Source: Bacteroidota bacterium
GTDB lineage: Bacteria; Bacteroidota; Bacteroidia; B-17B0; Aurantibacillaceae
DNA length: 64,000 bases
Assembly (NCBI GenBank): GCA_016194985.1
Contig: JACQAK010000007.1
Span: 1-64,000 of the forward strand
Reading direction: 5' to 3'
Positions 1 through 9,492 of this stretch are shown one piece after another (positions within the stretch are counted from its first letter, which is position 1; each line of letters begins with the position of its first letter). The translations under genes and the position numbers were made by a program. The notes under the pieces are model-generated. The model was not told the origin of the DNA. It saw nothing but the letters and a program-made list of their open reading frames with translations, and did no database searches.

Positions 1-1
1 T

Positions 2-1636
2 ACAGAAGCTTATATGGCAGATGGAACGGGAACGTTATATAAAATAAAAAATTACACGTCCGAAAATTTCAAAATCCTTGATACACTTGTTTCTTTCCCC
101 GACTATAGAACAAGAATTAATACCATTCATGAATCAAACGACAATTTATTTATTGGAACCTCTGATGGATTGAGTATCTATTCGTTCAAGAATAAAACAT
201 ATAAAAACTATACAAAACAACTATTTAGCTTTGGCATTAATGATATCGAATATTACAATAACAAAACTTACCTTGCCCACGAAAACGGGATCACCATTTT
301 TGAAGATTCGGCACTCATCCAGCAAATAGGCGAACAACAATTAACGGCCGTTAAGAAAATCAAATTTTACCAGAACAAAATATGGATTGCTACTTTAGAC
401 GGCTTATTCATTTGTGATAGCAAATTTATACCAATCGTTATTTATAATAAATCAAAAGGATTGCTATCAAACACCATAAACGATATTGTGTTTGAAGGCA
501 ATAATTGCTGTATTTGTAGTGATAAAGGCATTACACTATGCAGTATTGATGATTTGATTAAACAGGAAAGAGTTCCGAATAAATTGTTTATTACTACCAT
601 TGATGCAGAAGGAAAATTATTAGAATTAACAAACAACATATTACAACTTAATAGTTCACAATCCGATGTGATGATCAGTTTTTCCAGTCCCCTGTACGTA
701 AAACCAAACAAGCAATATTACAGATACAAGTATAACAAAGGTCGTTTTAGTATCGAAAACCGACAAATACATTTAACCGCCATTGACGGAGGAACCCATC
801 GATTGGATATCTCCTGCTCCTACGACAACATTAACTGGAGCGAACCTTTTACAATCATCATCAAAAAAGATATTCCATTTAAACAAACCATATGGTTTGC
901 CTTATCCATTGTTATTGGTGCATTGATATTTATTTTAATCATTGTGTTTTTTATTATCCGTAGAGTCCGTATAAAAGCTACACGAAGAGTTCAGGAAGAC
1001 AGACAGGTAAATTTATTAAAGCATCAGGCAATGAACTCATTGATGAGTCCTCACTTTATTTTCAACTCATTAACCTCTATTCAAAATTATATTAATCTGA
1101 ATGATTCCTTAAAAGCCAGTGAATACCTGGCAAAATTCTCCAGACTGATTCGTATGATTATTGAAAAAGCATCTCAAAGTGAAATCCCACTGCATGAGGA
1201 ATTAATCCGACTGAATTATTACCTCGATCTGGAAAGAGAACGCTTCAAAGGCAAATTCGATTTCCATATCGAAGTAGCTCCGGATATTAATACAATGGAT
1301 ATTAAAATACCAAACATGATTATTCAGCCCTATGCCGAAAACTCTATTATTCATGGCATATTACCTAAACATGAGCATGGCGACTTATATATTCGATTCA
1401 AAAAGGAAAATGAAACGACCCTGCTTATTATTATTGAAGATGATGGAATTGGTTTTAATAAAGCCAGAGAAAACACAAAAGCAGGACACAAATCTCTTGG
1501 TACCAAAACCATTGAAAATATTTTAGAATTGAATACCAAACTAACGGGCAAAAATCAGAAAGTTGAAATAATCGACAAATCCGATTTATCTCCCGCTGAA
1601 CAAGGCACCAGAATCACAATTTCTTTGCAAATTTAA
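2..1636 (+). CDS. Sensor histidine kinase, LytS/YehU type (beta-propeller + Y_Y_Y + TM + HisKA-like/HATPase), 5' partial
   Basis: ORF is open to the left window edge. Motifs: 'LMSPHFIFNSLTSIQNYI' (NPHFxFN-type phosphoacceptor box), 'IIQPYAENSIIHGI' and 'IEDDGIGFN' (HATPase N and G1 boxes), one TM segment, and a Y_Y_Y-like stretch before it. Confidence 0.88.
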   Translation, partial: TEAYMADGTGTLYKIKNYTSENFKILDTLVSFPDYRTRINTIHESNDNLFIGTSDGLSIYSFKNKTYKNYTKQLFSFGINDIEYYNNKTYLAHENGITIFEDSALIQQIGEQQLTAVKKIKFYQNKIWIATLDGLFICDSKFIPIVIYNKSKGLLSNTINDIVFEGNNCCICSDKGITLCSIDDLIKQERVPNKLFITTIDAEGKLLELTNNILQLNSSQSDVMISFSSPLYVKPNKQYYRYKYNKGRFSIENRQIHLTAIDGGTHRLDISCSYDNINWSEPFTIIIKKDIPFKQTIWFALSIVIGALIFILIIVFFIIRRVRIKATRRVQEDRQVNLLKHQAMNSLMSPHFIFNSLTSIQNYINLNDSLKASEYLAKFSRLIRMIIEKASQSEIPLHEELIRLNYYLDLERERFKGKFDFHIEVAPDINTMDIKIPNMIIQPYAENSIIHGILPKHEHGDLYIRFKKENETTLLIIIEDDGIGFNKARENTKAGHKSLGTKTIENILELNTKLTGKNQKVEIIDKSDLSPAEQGTRITISLQI

Positions 1637-1676
1637 TACATAACAAACACTTGAATAATTAGAACCATATTTTTAC

Positions 1677-2678
1677 TTGATTACCAGACGCTACATATTT
1701 TTACTCCTCTTAAGTACATTTTTGAACTGCGCTTATGCACAAACAAAATCGCTTAATATTTTATCTGATACAACCATTATTTGTGCAGGAGACTCCTTTT
1801 TAATCAAATTTTCGGAAGAACAGGTTAGTAAAACAGCTACTTATAACTGGCAAACACCAAAAGCTATTATTGTTCATGCCAAACAACTTTACATCAAGCA
1901 TAAGGGATTATACATCGTAAAAATTTACGACGGAAAAAAATTATTAATAGACACCACATATTTAAAATTAAACGACAGACCAAAAATAAAAATTCGGGAT
2001 ACTGTTATTTGCGGCAGTCCAATCATTGTTTCTGCCAAAAACAAAGCCTATAAATATGTATGGAGTACCGGAGAAAATACAGACCAGATAAAAATAGAAA
2101 AACCGGGAACTTATTGGGTGAAAGCCAATAATAAAAACTGTGCCTTTACTGATACATTCAAAGTAAGCTCCGCCAATGCTGCCATACCTAACTTCAGTAA
2201 AGAATTATTGATTTGTGAAAATGAAACAAACCGTACGTTATCCGTAAGAGCACCGGCCGATGTAAAATTATATTGGAACACAGGTGCCAATACCCCAAGC
2301 ATTTATGCTACAAAAGAAGGTATTTATTGGGTAAAAAGCACATCAAAGAATTGTGGTATTAAAACCGACAGTGTTATTGTAAAATATAAAAACTGCGATT
2401 GCGATATCTATATCCCTAATAGTTTTACCCCAAATGATGACGACCGAAATGATACATTCTCCCCAACTTTTCAATGCGACTACAACTATTTTTTATTAAC
2501 CATTTTTGACCGGTGGGGAAATATGGTCTACACATCCAATAATATTATGGGAAAATGGGACGGGAAATTTAAAGGAAATCCTTGTCCGGATGACGTGTAT
2601 ATCTACCATCTGGAAGCCATTCAAAAAACTACTGATAAAAAAGTAACGCGCAACGGACATATATCTCTTTTCAGATGA
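1677..2678 (+). CDS. Gliding-motility-associated C-terminal (CHU_C) domain secreted protein
   Basis: N-terminal signal-like sequence; C-terminal 'IPNSFTPNDDDRNDTFSP...IFDRWGNMVYTSN...WDGKFKGNPCPDDVYIYHLEA...GHISLFR' is a classic CHU_C/T9SS type-B sorting domain. Confidence 0.9.
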   Translation: MITRRYIFLLLLSTFLNCAYAQTKSLNILSDTTIICAGDSFLIKFSEEQVSKTATYNWQTPKAIIVHAKQLYIKHKGLYIVKIYDGKKLLIDTTYLKLNDRPKIKIRDTVICGSPIIVSAKNKAYKYVWSTGENTDQIKIEKPGTYWVKANNKNCAFTDTFKVSSANAAIPNFSKELLICENETNRTLSVRAPADVKLYWNTGANTPSIYATKEGIYWVKSTSKNCGIKTDSVIVKYKNCDCDIYIPNSFTPNDDDRNDTFSPTFQCDYNYFLLTIFDRWGNMVYTSNNIMGKWDGKFKGNPCPDDVYIYHLEAIQKTTDKKVTRNGHISLFR

Positions 2679-3895
2679 GGCAATTGTACCATATAAAATT
2701 ACTTGTATTTATAGGTGTTGTAGTGGTACGATCCTTAAAAGCACAAGACGATCTGGTTCAAATACGCCCATTCGGAACAAATCCGGGGAACCTAAAACTC
2801 ATGTTCTATGATCCGGGAAATATTACAGAAAAAGCTCCATTAGTGGTTGTTTTACATGGTTGCACACAAATGGCAAAATCCTGCGCAGAACAATCCGGCT
2901 GGAACAAACTGGCCAAACTTCATCAATTTTACGTTTTATACCCCGAACAAATCATCATCAATAATCCCGAAAATTGCTTCAACTGGTATAGAGCCGCCGA
3001 TCAAAGCAGAGATAAAGGCGAACCGGCTTCTATCATGCAAATGATCACGTACCTGAAAAAAAACAAGACCATCGATTCTACCAGAATATACATCATTGGT
3101 TTATCTGCAGGAGGCGCTATGAGCAGTATCATGATGGCCGTATTTCCGGAAGTGTTTGACAAAGGCGGCGTTATGGCCGGTGGCCCTTACAAATCAACCG
3201 AATCGGTTATCAAAGCAGGAACATCCATGCTGGGAATGATCTCAAAATCACCGGAAGATTGGGGTGATCTGGTACGTCAGCAAAATCCCGGTTATAAAGG
3301 CTCTTATCCCGAACTCGTTGTTTTTCATGGAGGTATAGATCCTGTAGTAAGCACCAACAACTCTAACCAATTAATTAAACAATGGACCAATATTCATCAT
3401 GCCGATTACGAAGAAGATGAACATTATGAGCATTTCAGAAATCAGGAAGATATAGAAGCTACCATTTATAAAAATCAACAAAATCAGGAAATAGTAAGAT
3501 ACTATCGCGTAAGAGGTATTGGCCATGCCCTACCCGTAGATACAGGCAAATGCCCTACCCAGGGTGGCAAAACCGGATTGTTTTCCATCAATAAAGGATT
3601 TCATAGCGCCTTTTGGGCAGCAGAATTTTTTGGGATTATCAAACAACCTTACACTATATCCGGAGCTACCACTGTAAAACCACAATCAACGCACCTTTCC
3701 TACTCTGTTCCTATGCATGAAGGATCAAAATACCTGTGGAATATGCCAGCCGGAATGTGGATAACCAATGGAAAACACACCAATTCAATTACAGTAGATG
3801 TAGATTACCAAAGCGGCTATATAGAAGTTACAGAAACTGATGCAAATGGCTGTCAACTAGAACCTTGCAAATTATGGGTCGAAGTAAAGGAATAG
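2675..3895 (+). CDS. PHB-depolymerase/LpqC-family esterase with C-terminal Ig/PKD-like extension
   Basis: 'APLVVVLHGCTQMAKSCAEQSGWNKLA', 'IIGLSAGGAMSSIMMAVFPEVF' (GxSxG nucleophile), 'VVFHGGIDPVV'; 4-nt ATGA overlap with the upstream CDS. Confidence 0.88.
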   Translation: MRQLYHIKLLVFIGVVVVRSLKAQDDLVQIRPFGTNPGNLKLMFYDPGNITEKAPLVVVLHGCTQMAKSCAEQSGWNKLAKLHQFYVLYPEQIIINNPENCFNWYRAADQSRDKGEPASIMQMITYLKKNKTIDSTRIYIIGLSAGGAMSSIMMAVFPEVFDKGGVMAGGPYKSTESVIKAGTSMLGMISKSPEDWGDLVRQQNPGYKGSYPELVVFHGGIDPVVSTNNSNQLIKQWTNIHHADYEEDEHYEHFRNQEDIEATIYKNQQNQEIVRYYRVRGIGHALPVDTGKCPTQGGKTGLFSINKGFHSAFWAAEFFGIIKQPYTISGATTVKPQSTHLSYSVPMHEGSKYLWNMPAGMWITNGKHTNSITVDVDYQSGYIEVTETDANGCQLEPCKLWVEVKE

Positions 3896-3956
3896 CTTAA
3901 AAAGATTTCATTTTCTAATAAAAACCTCCTAAATTCACTACTTTTAAACTATTTAG

Positions 3957-4829
3957 GTGACTTTAAAGAAAATATTTTTTTTCCCTTTTGCTGTAATTTA
4001 TGGCATCATCACCTCGCTGCGCAATTTTTTATACGATTGGAAAATCTTAAAATCAAAATCATTTGATGTTCATACTATTTGTGTGGGAAATTTAGCTGTT
4101 GGCGGAACCGGTAAAACACCACATGTAGAGTATCTTATAAAATTATTGAAAAACGATGTTAAAATTGCCACACTAAGCCGAGGCTATAAACGAAAAACAT
4201 CCGGCTTTATTCACGCCACACAATCAAGTACTGCTTTAGACATTGGAGATGAACCCCTACAGTATAAAACTAAAAATCCCGAATTAGATGTATGTGTGGA
4301 TGCCGATAGAGTAAATGGCGTTAAGAAAATTTTAGAATTTCCTGAACCTCCAAAGGTTATCCTGTTGGATGATGCCTTTCAACACCGCGCACTGAATTGT
4401 GAATTAAAAATAGTAGTCAGCGAATACTCTAATTTATTCCTTCATGATTGCATGATGCCTTCTGGATATCTGCGGGAATCTAAAAAAGGCATAAACAGGG
4501 CAGACATTATCATTGTAAGTAAAACTCCCGAAAGAACCACGGCTGTTGAAATAAGAAACGTTATCAAAGATTTAAAACCTTTAGCGCACCAACAATTATT
4601 CTTTACCTGGCTTAAGTACGGAGAATTGACTGGCTTTCAAAATCCTACGGAAACAATAGATACCCTCAACGAATTATTTCGTTACCGGATTGTGGTTTTT
4701 ACAGGTATTGGTAATCCTTCGCCAATGATCACTTATTTAAAAGAATACGCATCAGACGTTAAACACATGCAGTATCCTGATCACCATCAGTTTACTGTTC
4801 AAGACATTACAGATATTAAACTATGTTAG
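3957..4829 (+). CDS. lpxK: Tetraacyldisaccharide 4'-kinase (lipid A), apparently C-terminally truncated
   Basis: 'ICVGNLAVGGTGKTPHVEYLIKLL', 'SRGYKRKTSGF', 'GDEPLQYKTKNPELDVCVDADRV', 'VILLDDAFQHRAL'. ORF stops just after 'PDHHQFTVQDITDIKLC', before the expected TEKD-containing C-terminus. GTG start. Confidence 0.85.
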   Translation: MTLKKIFFFPFAVIYGIITSLRNFLYDWKILKSKSFDVHTICVGNLAVGGTGKTPHVEYLIKLLKNDVKIATLSRGYKRKTSGFIHATQSSTALDIGDEPLQYKTKNPELDVCVDADRVNGVKKILEFPEPPKVILLDDAFQHRALNCELKIVVSEYSNLFLHDCMMPSGYLRESKKGINRADIIIVSKTPERTTAVEIRNVIKDLKPLAHQQLFFTWLKYGELTGFQNPTETIDTLNELFRYRIVVFTGIGNPSPMITYLKEYASDVKHMQYPDHHQFTVQDITDIKLC

Positions 4830-5638
4830 AACAAATAAATTTTACCACAAAAAGTATTCTTGAAAAAACAAACAACTTCAAACCGGAAGTTGGTATCATC
4901 TTAGGAACAGGATTAGGCGGATTAGTAAAAGAAATAAGTGCTGAATTTGTTATTCCATATGAACAAATACCCAATTTCCCTGTAAGTACAGTGGAAGGCC
5001 ACAGTGGCAAATTAATCTTCGGAGAATTAGGAGGCAAAAAAGTAATGGCCATGCAGGGACGTTTTCATTTTTATGAAGGTTACACCATGCAACAAATTAC
5101 CTTTCCTGTTCGTGTGATGAAAGCCCTTGGCATACACACAGTATGCGTTTCGAATGCCAGTGGCGGTATGAATCCTGATTTTGAAATTGGAGAGATCATG
5201 ATCATCAACGATCATATTAATTTATTCCCGACAAATCCATTAATCGGCAAAAATTATCCCGAGCTGGGGCCTCGCTTCCCCGACATGAGCGAGCCATATG
5301 ACAAAAAATTAATTGCTAATGCATTAAACATTGCCAAAGCCAACAACATAAAAGTAAGTCAGGGCTGTTATGCCGGCTTAACAGGTCCTTGCTTCGAAAC
5401 ACCTGCCGAATACCGGTATATTGGTCGAATTGGAGCAGATGCCGTAGGTATGAGTACGGTGCCCGAAGTTATTGTTGCCAAACATGGCGGTATGCGTGTA
5501 TTTGGTGTAAGTATTGTTACCGACCTGGGAGTAGAAGGGAAAATTATTGAAGTTACTCACGAAGAAGTACAACATATTGCGGCAGCCGCTGAACCAAAAA
5601 TGAGTTTTATTGTTAAGGAAGTTATTAGAACAATGTAA
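4823..5638 (+). CDS. Purine-nucleoside phosphorylase (PNP/MTAP family)
   Basis: 'GIILGTGLGGLVKEI', 'GHSGKLIFGELGGKKVMAMQGRFHFYEGY', 'VSNASGGMNPDFEIGEIMIINDHINL', 'GPCFETPAEYR', 'GADAVGMSTVPEVIVAKH'. Confidence 0.95.
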   Translation: MLEQINFTTKSILEKTNNFKPEVGIILGTGLGGLVKEISAEFVIPYEQIPNFPVSTVEGHSGKLIFGELGGKKVMAMQGRFHFYEGYTMQQITFPVRVMKALGIHTVCVSNASGGMNPDFEIGEIMIINDHINLFPTNPLIGKNYPELGPRFPDMSEPYDKKLIANALNIAKANNIKVSQGCYAGLTGPCFETPAEYRYIGRIGADAVGMSTVPEVIVAKHGGMRVFGVSIVTDLGVEGKIIEVTHEEVQHIAAAAEPKMSFIVKEVIRTM

Positions 5639-5734
5639 TAATAACGAATAGATTACGAATTGATGAATCTATGTATGCAGCAACGATTCTTCAATTCGCG
5701 TTAAGATTCGCAATCATAAATATAAAACCAACCT

Positions 5735-6538
5735 ATGAAACAAACACTTTTAGCATTAACTCTGATTATCTCTTTAGTAAGTAAAGCAGATGAAGGTATG
5801 TGGTTACCACAGCTTTTAAATGCCATGAACATCAAAGACATGAAAAAGAACGGCTTGAAATTAACAGCCGAACAAATCTATAGTGTTAATAAATCAAGCT
5901 TAAAAGATGCCATCGTTCAGTTTGGTGGAGGCTGCACAGCCGAAATTGTTTCCAATCAGGGATTGATCTTAACTAACCACCATTGTGGTTATTCTTCTAT
6001 TGCATACCACAGTACCGTTGAAAAAGATTATCTCACCAAAGGCTTCTGGGCAATGAATAAAAATGAGGAAGTATACACTCCTAATTTAACCGCCACAATT
6101 ATTCAGCGTATTGAAGACGTAACAGCAAAAGTATTAAATGGAATTACCTCAACAAGTACCGAAGCAAAAAAAGATTCTATTATCAAAGCAAACATTAAAC
6201 AACTGGAAAAAGAAGCCGTAGCCGGAACTCACTACGAATCGTTTATTCGTCCGTTCTTTTATGGTAACGAATACTATTTATTTGTTGTAGAAACATTTAA
6301 AGATGTACGTATGGTTGGAGCCCCTCCTTCTGCCATTGGTAAATTTGGAGGAGAAACAGACAACTGGATGTGGCCACGTCATAATGCCGATTTCTCTGTA
6401 TTCAGAATTTATGCCAATAAAGACAATAAGCCTGCAGAATATAGCAAAGACAATGTTCCCTATACACCAAAACATGTAATTCCTATTAATTTAAAAGGAT
6501 ATAAAGAGGGTGATTTTACAATGGGATGGGTGAAATGA
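5735..6538 (+). CDS. S46-family peptidase (DPP7/DPP11-like), N-terminal fragment
   Basis: 'GGGCTAEIVSNQGLILTNHHCGYSSI' (catalytic His region) and 'GKFGGETDNWMWPRHNADFSVFRIY' (catalytic Asp region); the frame breaks at 'KEGDFTM|GWVK*'. Confidence 0.85.
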   Translation: MKQTLLALTLIISLVSKADEGMWLPQLLNAMNIKDMKKNGLKLTAEQIYSVNKSSLKDAIVQFGGGCTAEIVSNQGLILTNHHCGYSSIAYHSTVEKDYLTKGFWAMNKNEEVYTPNLTATIIQRIEDVTAKVLNGITSTSTEAKKDSIIKANIKQLEKEAVAGTHYESFIRPFFYGNEYYLFVVETFKDVRMVGAPPSAIGKFGGETDNWMWPRHNADFSVFRIYANKDNKPAEYSKDNVPYTPKHVIPINLKGYKEGDFTMGWVK

Positions 6539-7686
6539 ACGGCCTCAAAAAATATGATGCTGTAGCTAAAAAACAATTATTCGAACAACAATTTAACGAA
6601 TCCATTAGTGCAGATCCTGCAAAAAAAGAGAAATACGGAAATCTATTTCCCCAATTCAAGAAAGTATATAACGAGTATAAAGTACTTAATAAACAAGTAG
6701 ATTATTATAGCGAATGCTTAATGGCTATTGAAGCCTTTACGTATGCCAGAAGCTACAACAATCTTCTCACCGAACTAAAGAAAAAACAAAAAGGCCTTAC
6801 AAATACATACGAAACAATGTCTGCCGAATTTAAAAAATTAGGGTTCTATAAAGGGTATAATAAGCCAACCGATATTAAAATTTGTGAAGCCATGTTAACC
6901 GAATACATTAAGGGAGTGCCATCTAATAACAGACCTTATGTATTAGACTCTTTTATTGTAGCCAATAGCAATGATGCAAAAAAAATGACGGATTTCTTAT
7001 TTTCAAATACCAATTTTGTTGATAAAGACAAGTCAGAAACGATGTTGAATGATCTTGAAAAATATACCAATCTGTATGAAAGAGATCCTGTATTCTACAT
7101 TACCAATGCCATCGTTAAATACTATTCCACATCAGTATTCCCGCAATTTCAATATGATGAACGCGAGATAAATGAATTAGAAAAATTATATATACAAGGA
7201 CAAAAAGAAATCTTTAAAGACAAGAAATTTTATCCTGACGCCAATTCAACCTTACGAGTAGCTTATGGTAAAGTGAACAGCTATAAACCAAAAGATGGCG
7301 TGCAGTATAATTACTACACCACATTAGACGGTATCATGGAAAAATACATTCCTAAAGATGAAGAATTTGATGTTCCGGAAAAATTAATAGACCTGTATAA
7401 AAAGAAAGATTATGGACCCTATGCCAACAAAGATGGCAAACTACCGGTGGCTTTTACCGCCAGCAATCATACCACAGGAGGAAATAGCGGCAGCCCTGTA
7501 TTTAACAGCAAAGGAGAATTAATAGGCACCAACTTCGATAGAAACTGGGAAGGAACCATGAGCGACATTATGTATAATCCTAATCAATGCCGAAACATTG
7601 TATTGGATGTACGTTACACTCTGTTTGTGATTGATAAATTTGCCGGAGCCGGCTATTTATTGGATGAGATGAAACTGATAAAGTAA
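6526..7686 (+). CDS. S46-family peptidase (DPP7/DPP11-like), C-terminal fragment in another frame
   Basis: 'GEMNGLKKYDAVAKKQ' continues the family; 'ASNHTTGGNSGSPVFNSKGELIGTNFDRNWEGTMSDI' contains the catalytic Ser. Confidence 0.85.
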   Translation: MGEMNGLKKYDAVAKKQLFEQQFNESISADPAKKEKYGNLFPQFKKVYNEYKVLNKQVDYYSECLMAIEAFTYARSYNNLLTELKKKQKGLTNTYETMSAEFKKLGFYKGYNKPTDIKICEAMLTEYIKGVPSNNRPYVLDSFIVANSNDAKKMTDFLFSNTNFVDKDKSETMLNDLEKYTNLYERDPVFYITNAIVKYYSTSVFPQFQYDEREINELEKLYIQGQKEIFKDKKFYPDANSTLRVAYGKVNSYKPKDGVQYNYYTTLDGIMEKYIPKDEEFDVPEKLIDLYKKKDYGPYANKDGKLPVAFTASNHTTGGNSGSPVFNSKGELIGTNFDRNWEGTMSDIMYNPNQCRNIVLDVRYTLFVIDKFAGAGYLLDEMKLIK

Positions 7687-7757
7687 CTTATACAAGACTT
7701 TTTTACCGGCAGTTTCCCTTGATTATTTTACTATTTTAGTAAAATAATCAATTCATT

Positions 7758-8321
7758 ATGAAAAAAATTGCACTATTAATTTTTACAACACTTGTAGTTT
7801 TTGCCTGTATAAGGAAACAAAATCTAGTGGAACCCAAAGGAACTCTGGCAGAATATGCCGAACACTGCTACAATGGTGTGTTGGACGGAGATGAAATAAG
7901 TATCGATTGCGGTGGAGAATGTGGTCCCTGTAATTTCGCAACACCATCTTGCTCTCCGGGAACAAATAAACTAAAAATCGGATCTTCCACATATACTCTT
8001 ACAGGCTACAGTTGCGGAGCACCAAACAGTGATTTTGTAATGGATGCTAATTACTCCAATGGATCTGTAACCATTGAAATCGGTGCATCGGCACCAGATA
8101 TGTCAGTAGCATACAATGTTGTAAATACTAGTATACCCGGCACAAACGAAGCCAGTGTTCGTTGTACTACAGGATCGTTAGGTACACTGGCTCTAAATTC
8201 AGGTAGTGTTTTCTTTTCACAAACTAACGGAAAATATACAGCAACAATATGCGGAGGTTCTGCCTACTCTTTTGTTACAACAAACACATATACAATTACC
8301 GGAAACTTTAGCTGCCCTTAA
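7758..8321 (+). CDS. Hypothetical secreted/lipoprotein with Cys-rich 'CYNGVLDGDEISIDCGGECGPC' motif
   Basis: Hydrophobic N-terminus with 'VVFACI' lipobox-like sequence; CxNGxxDxxExxxDCGGxCxxC motif. Confidence 0.65.
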   Translation: MKKIALLIFTTLVVFACIRKQNLVEPKGTLAEYAEHCYNGVLDGDEISIDCGGECGPCNFATPSCSPGTNKLKIGSSTYTLTGYSCGAPNSDFVMDANYSNGSVTIEIGASAPDMSVAYNVVNTSIPGTNEASVRCTTGSLGTLALNSGSVFFSQTNGKYTATICGGSAYSFVTTNTYTITGNFSCP

Positions 8322-8358
8322 TTTTTTAAATTATTATATCATTAAATTATTCTTTCAA

Positions 8359-9297
8359 ATGAAAAAACTACTAGTATATATTCTTCTTCTTTCTTCACTG
8401 GTTTCTGTTGCACAAACATCGAGCTACACCATTACAAAAGAAAACACTGATATCAAATGCATTTACGGAAAAATCTCACTTTTAGAAGCGTTAATTTCAA
8501 CATCAAGAATGAGTCTTTCTACGGGCCTTGGAACAAGAATGTATTTTAATGGAATTTACGTATCCACAAATTATGACTTTCATTATGCAGATAATTTGGC
8601 AGAAGCCAGTTCCTCTGAAAATATAAGGGGAAATTCAGTATATGCGCGTCAAAAATCCAGAAATGCAGATATAATGGCCGGATATTTTTTCCAAAAAGAT
8701 ACAGAAGGGAAAGTCCGGATCAACTTACATTCAGGTTCAAAAACAACTTATTACACAATGGTAGACGCTCATTATAATAAAATATTTGGTGCACAAATTG
8801 GTTTTAAAAACGGGTTTAGTTATATGACAATTCCTCAGGGAGTAACTGTAAGTAATTACTATAATGAAAGTGCAGGTACGTTTGCTGCAGACGCAGGCAT
8901 GACAACTATTATGAAATATTCGTGGTTAACCATCGGAGGAACTTTTGGCAAAACAGTGGATGTTGATGCAAATTTCACTCAATATGGTTCAAAAGGAGCC
9001 CATTATATGAAAAGATTTTATGCCAATGCGATTATTGCCGTTAAATCGCAATTAGAAGATGTGTATTTTACAGAAAACTATGGTTCAAGTAATGAACTGG
9101 TAAAACGGTACGTTTTAAACGGGAATGTTGACATGTCGAGATTTGGATTTTGTATTGGAGCTGAAACATTTTCTTTGAAAAAATTCGGCATGATTACAAG
9201 TTTAGAAGCCGGAATGATGCCTGGCGTAAAAACCAAAATAACCAATAACATTTTTATTGGGTTTAAAGTTGGATTAGTTATTGGAAGTACATTATAA
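8359..9297 (+). CDS. Hypothetical secreted/outer-membrane-associated protein
   Basis: Signal peptide 'MKKLLVYILLLSSLVSVAQ' at the ATG at 8359; the N-terminal part of the 8206 ORF is out-of-frame overlap with the previous gene. Confidence 0.6.
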   Translation: MKKLLVYILLLSSLVSVAQTSSYTITKENTDIKCIYGKISLLEALISTSRMSLSTGLGTRMYFNGIYVSTNYDFHYADNLAEASSSENIRGNSVYARQKSRNADIMAGYFFQKDTEGKVRINLHSGSKTTYYTMVDAHYNKIFGAQIGFKNGFSYMTIPQGVTVSNYYNESAGTFAADAGMTTIMKYSWLTIGGTFGKTVDVDANFTQYGSKGAHYMKRFYANAIIAVKSQLEDVYFTENYGSSNELVKRYVLNGNVDMSRFGFCIGAETFSLKKFGMITSLEAGMMPGVKTKITNNIFIGFKVGLVIGSTL

Positions 9298-9455
9298 TTA
9301 CATCCAAACTTTTTATTCCCATCAAAACGATATCAGTTTTTCGCCAGTATTCCGATTTAATTTGTTGCATTATAAAGGTCGATTGTTTTGTCATATAACT
9401 TATCCCGTCTGTTTTTTAATACTTTTTACGTAATAGGCAATGATAGAGCTCCCAA

Positions 9456-9488
9456 TTGCCATTAAATCCGAAGAAAATTGTATCTTTG
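9456..9488 (+). promoter_or_regulatory. Bacteroidota-type promoter: -33 TTG (9456-9458) and -7 TATCTTTG (9481-9488)
   Basis: TAnnTTTG consensus with 22 nt spacing from TTG; lies directly against the mtaB ATG. Confidence 0.55.
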
Positions 9489-9492
9489 CCCC

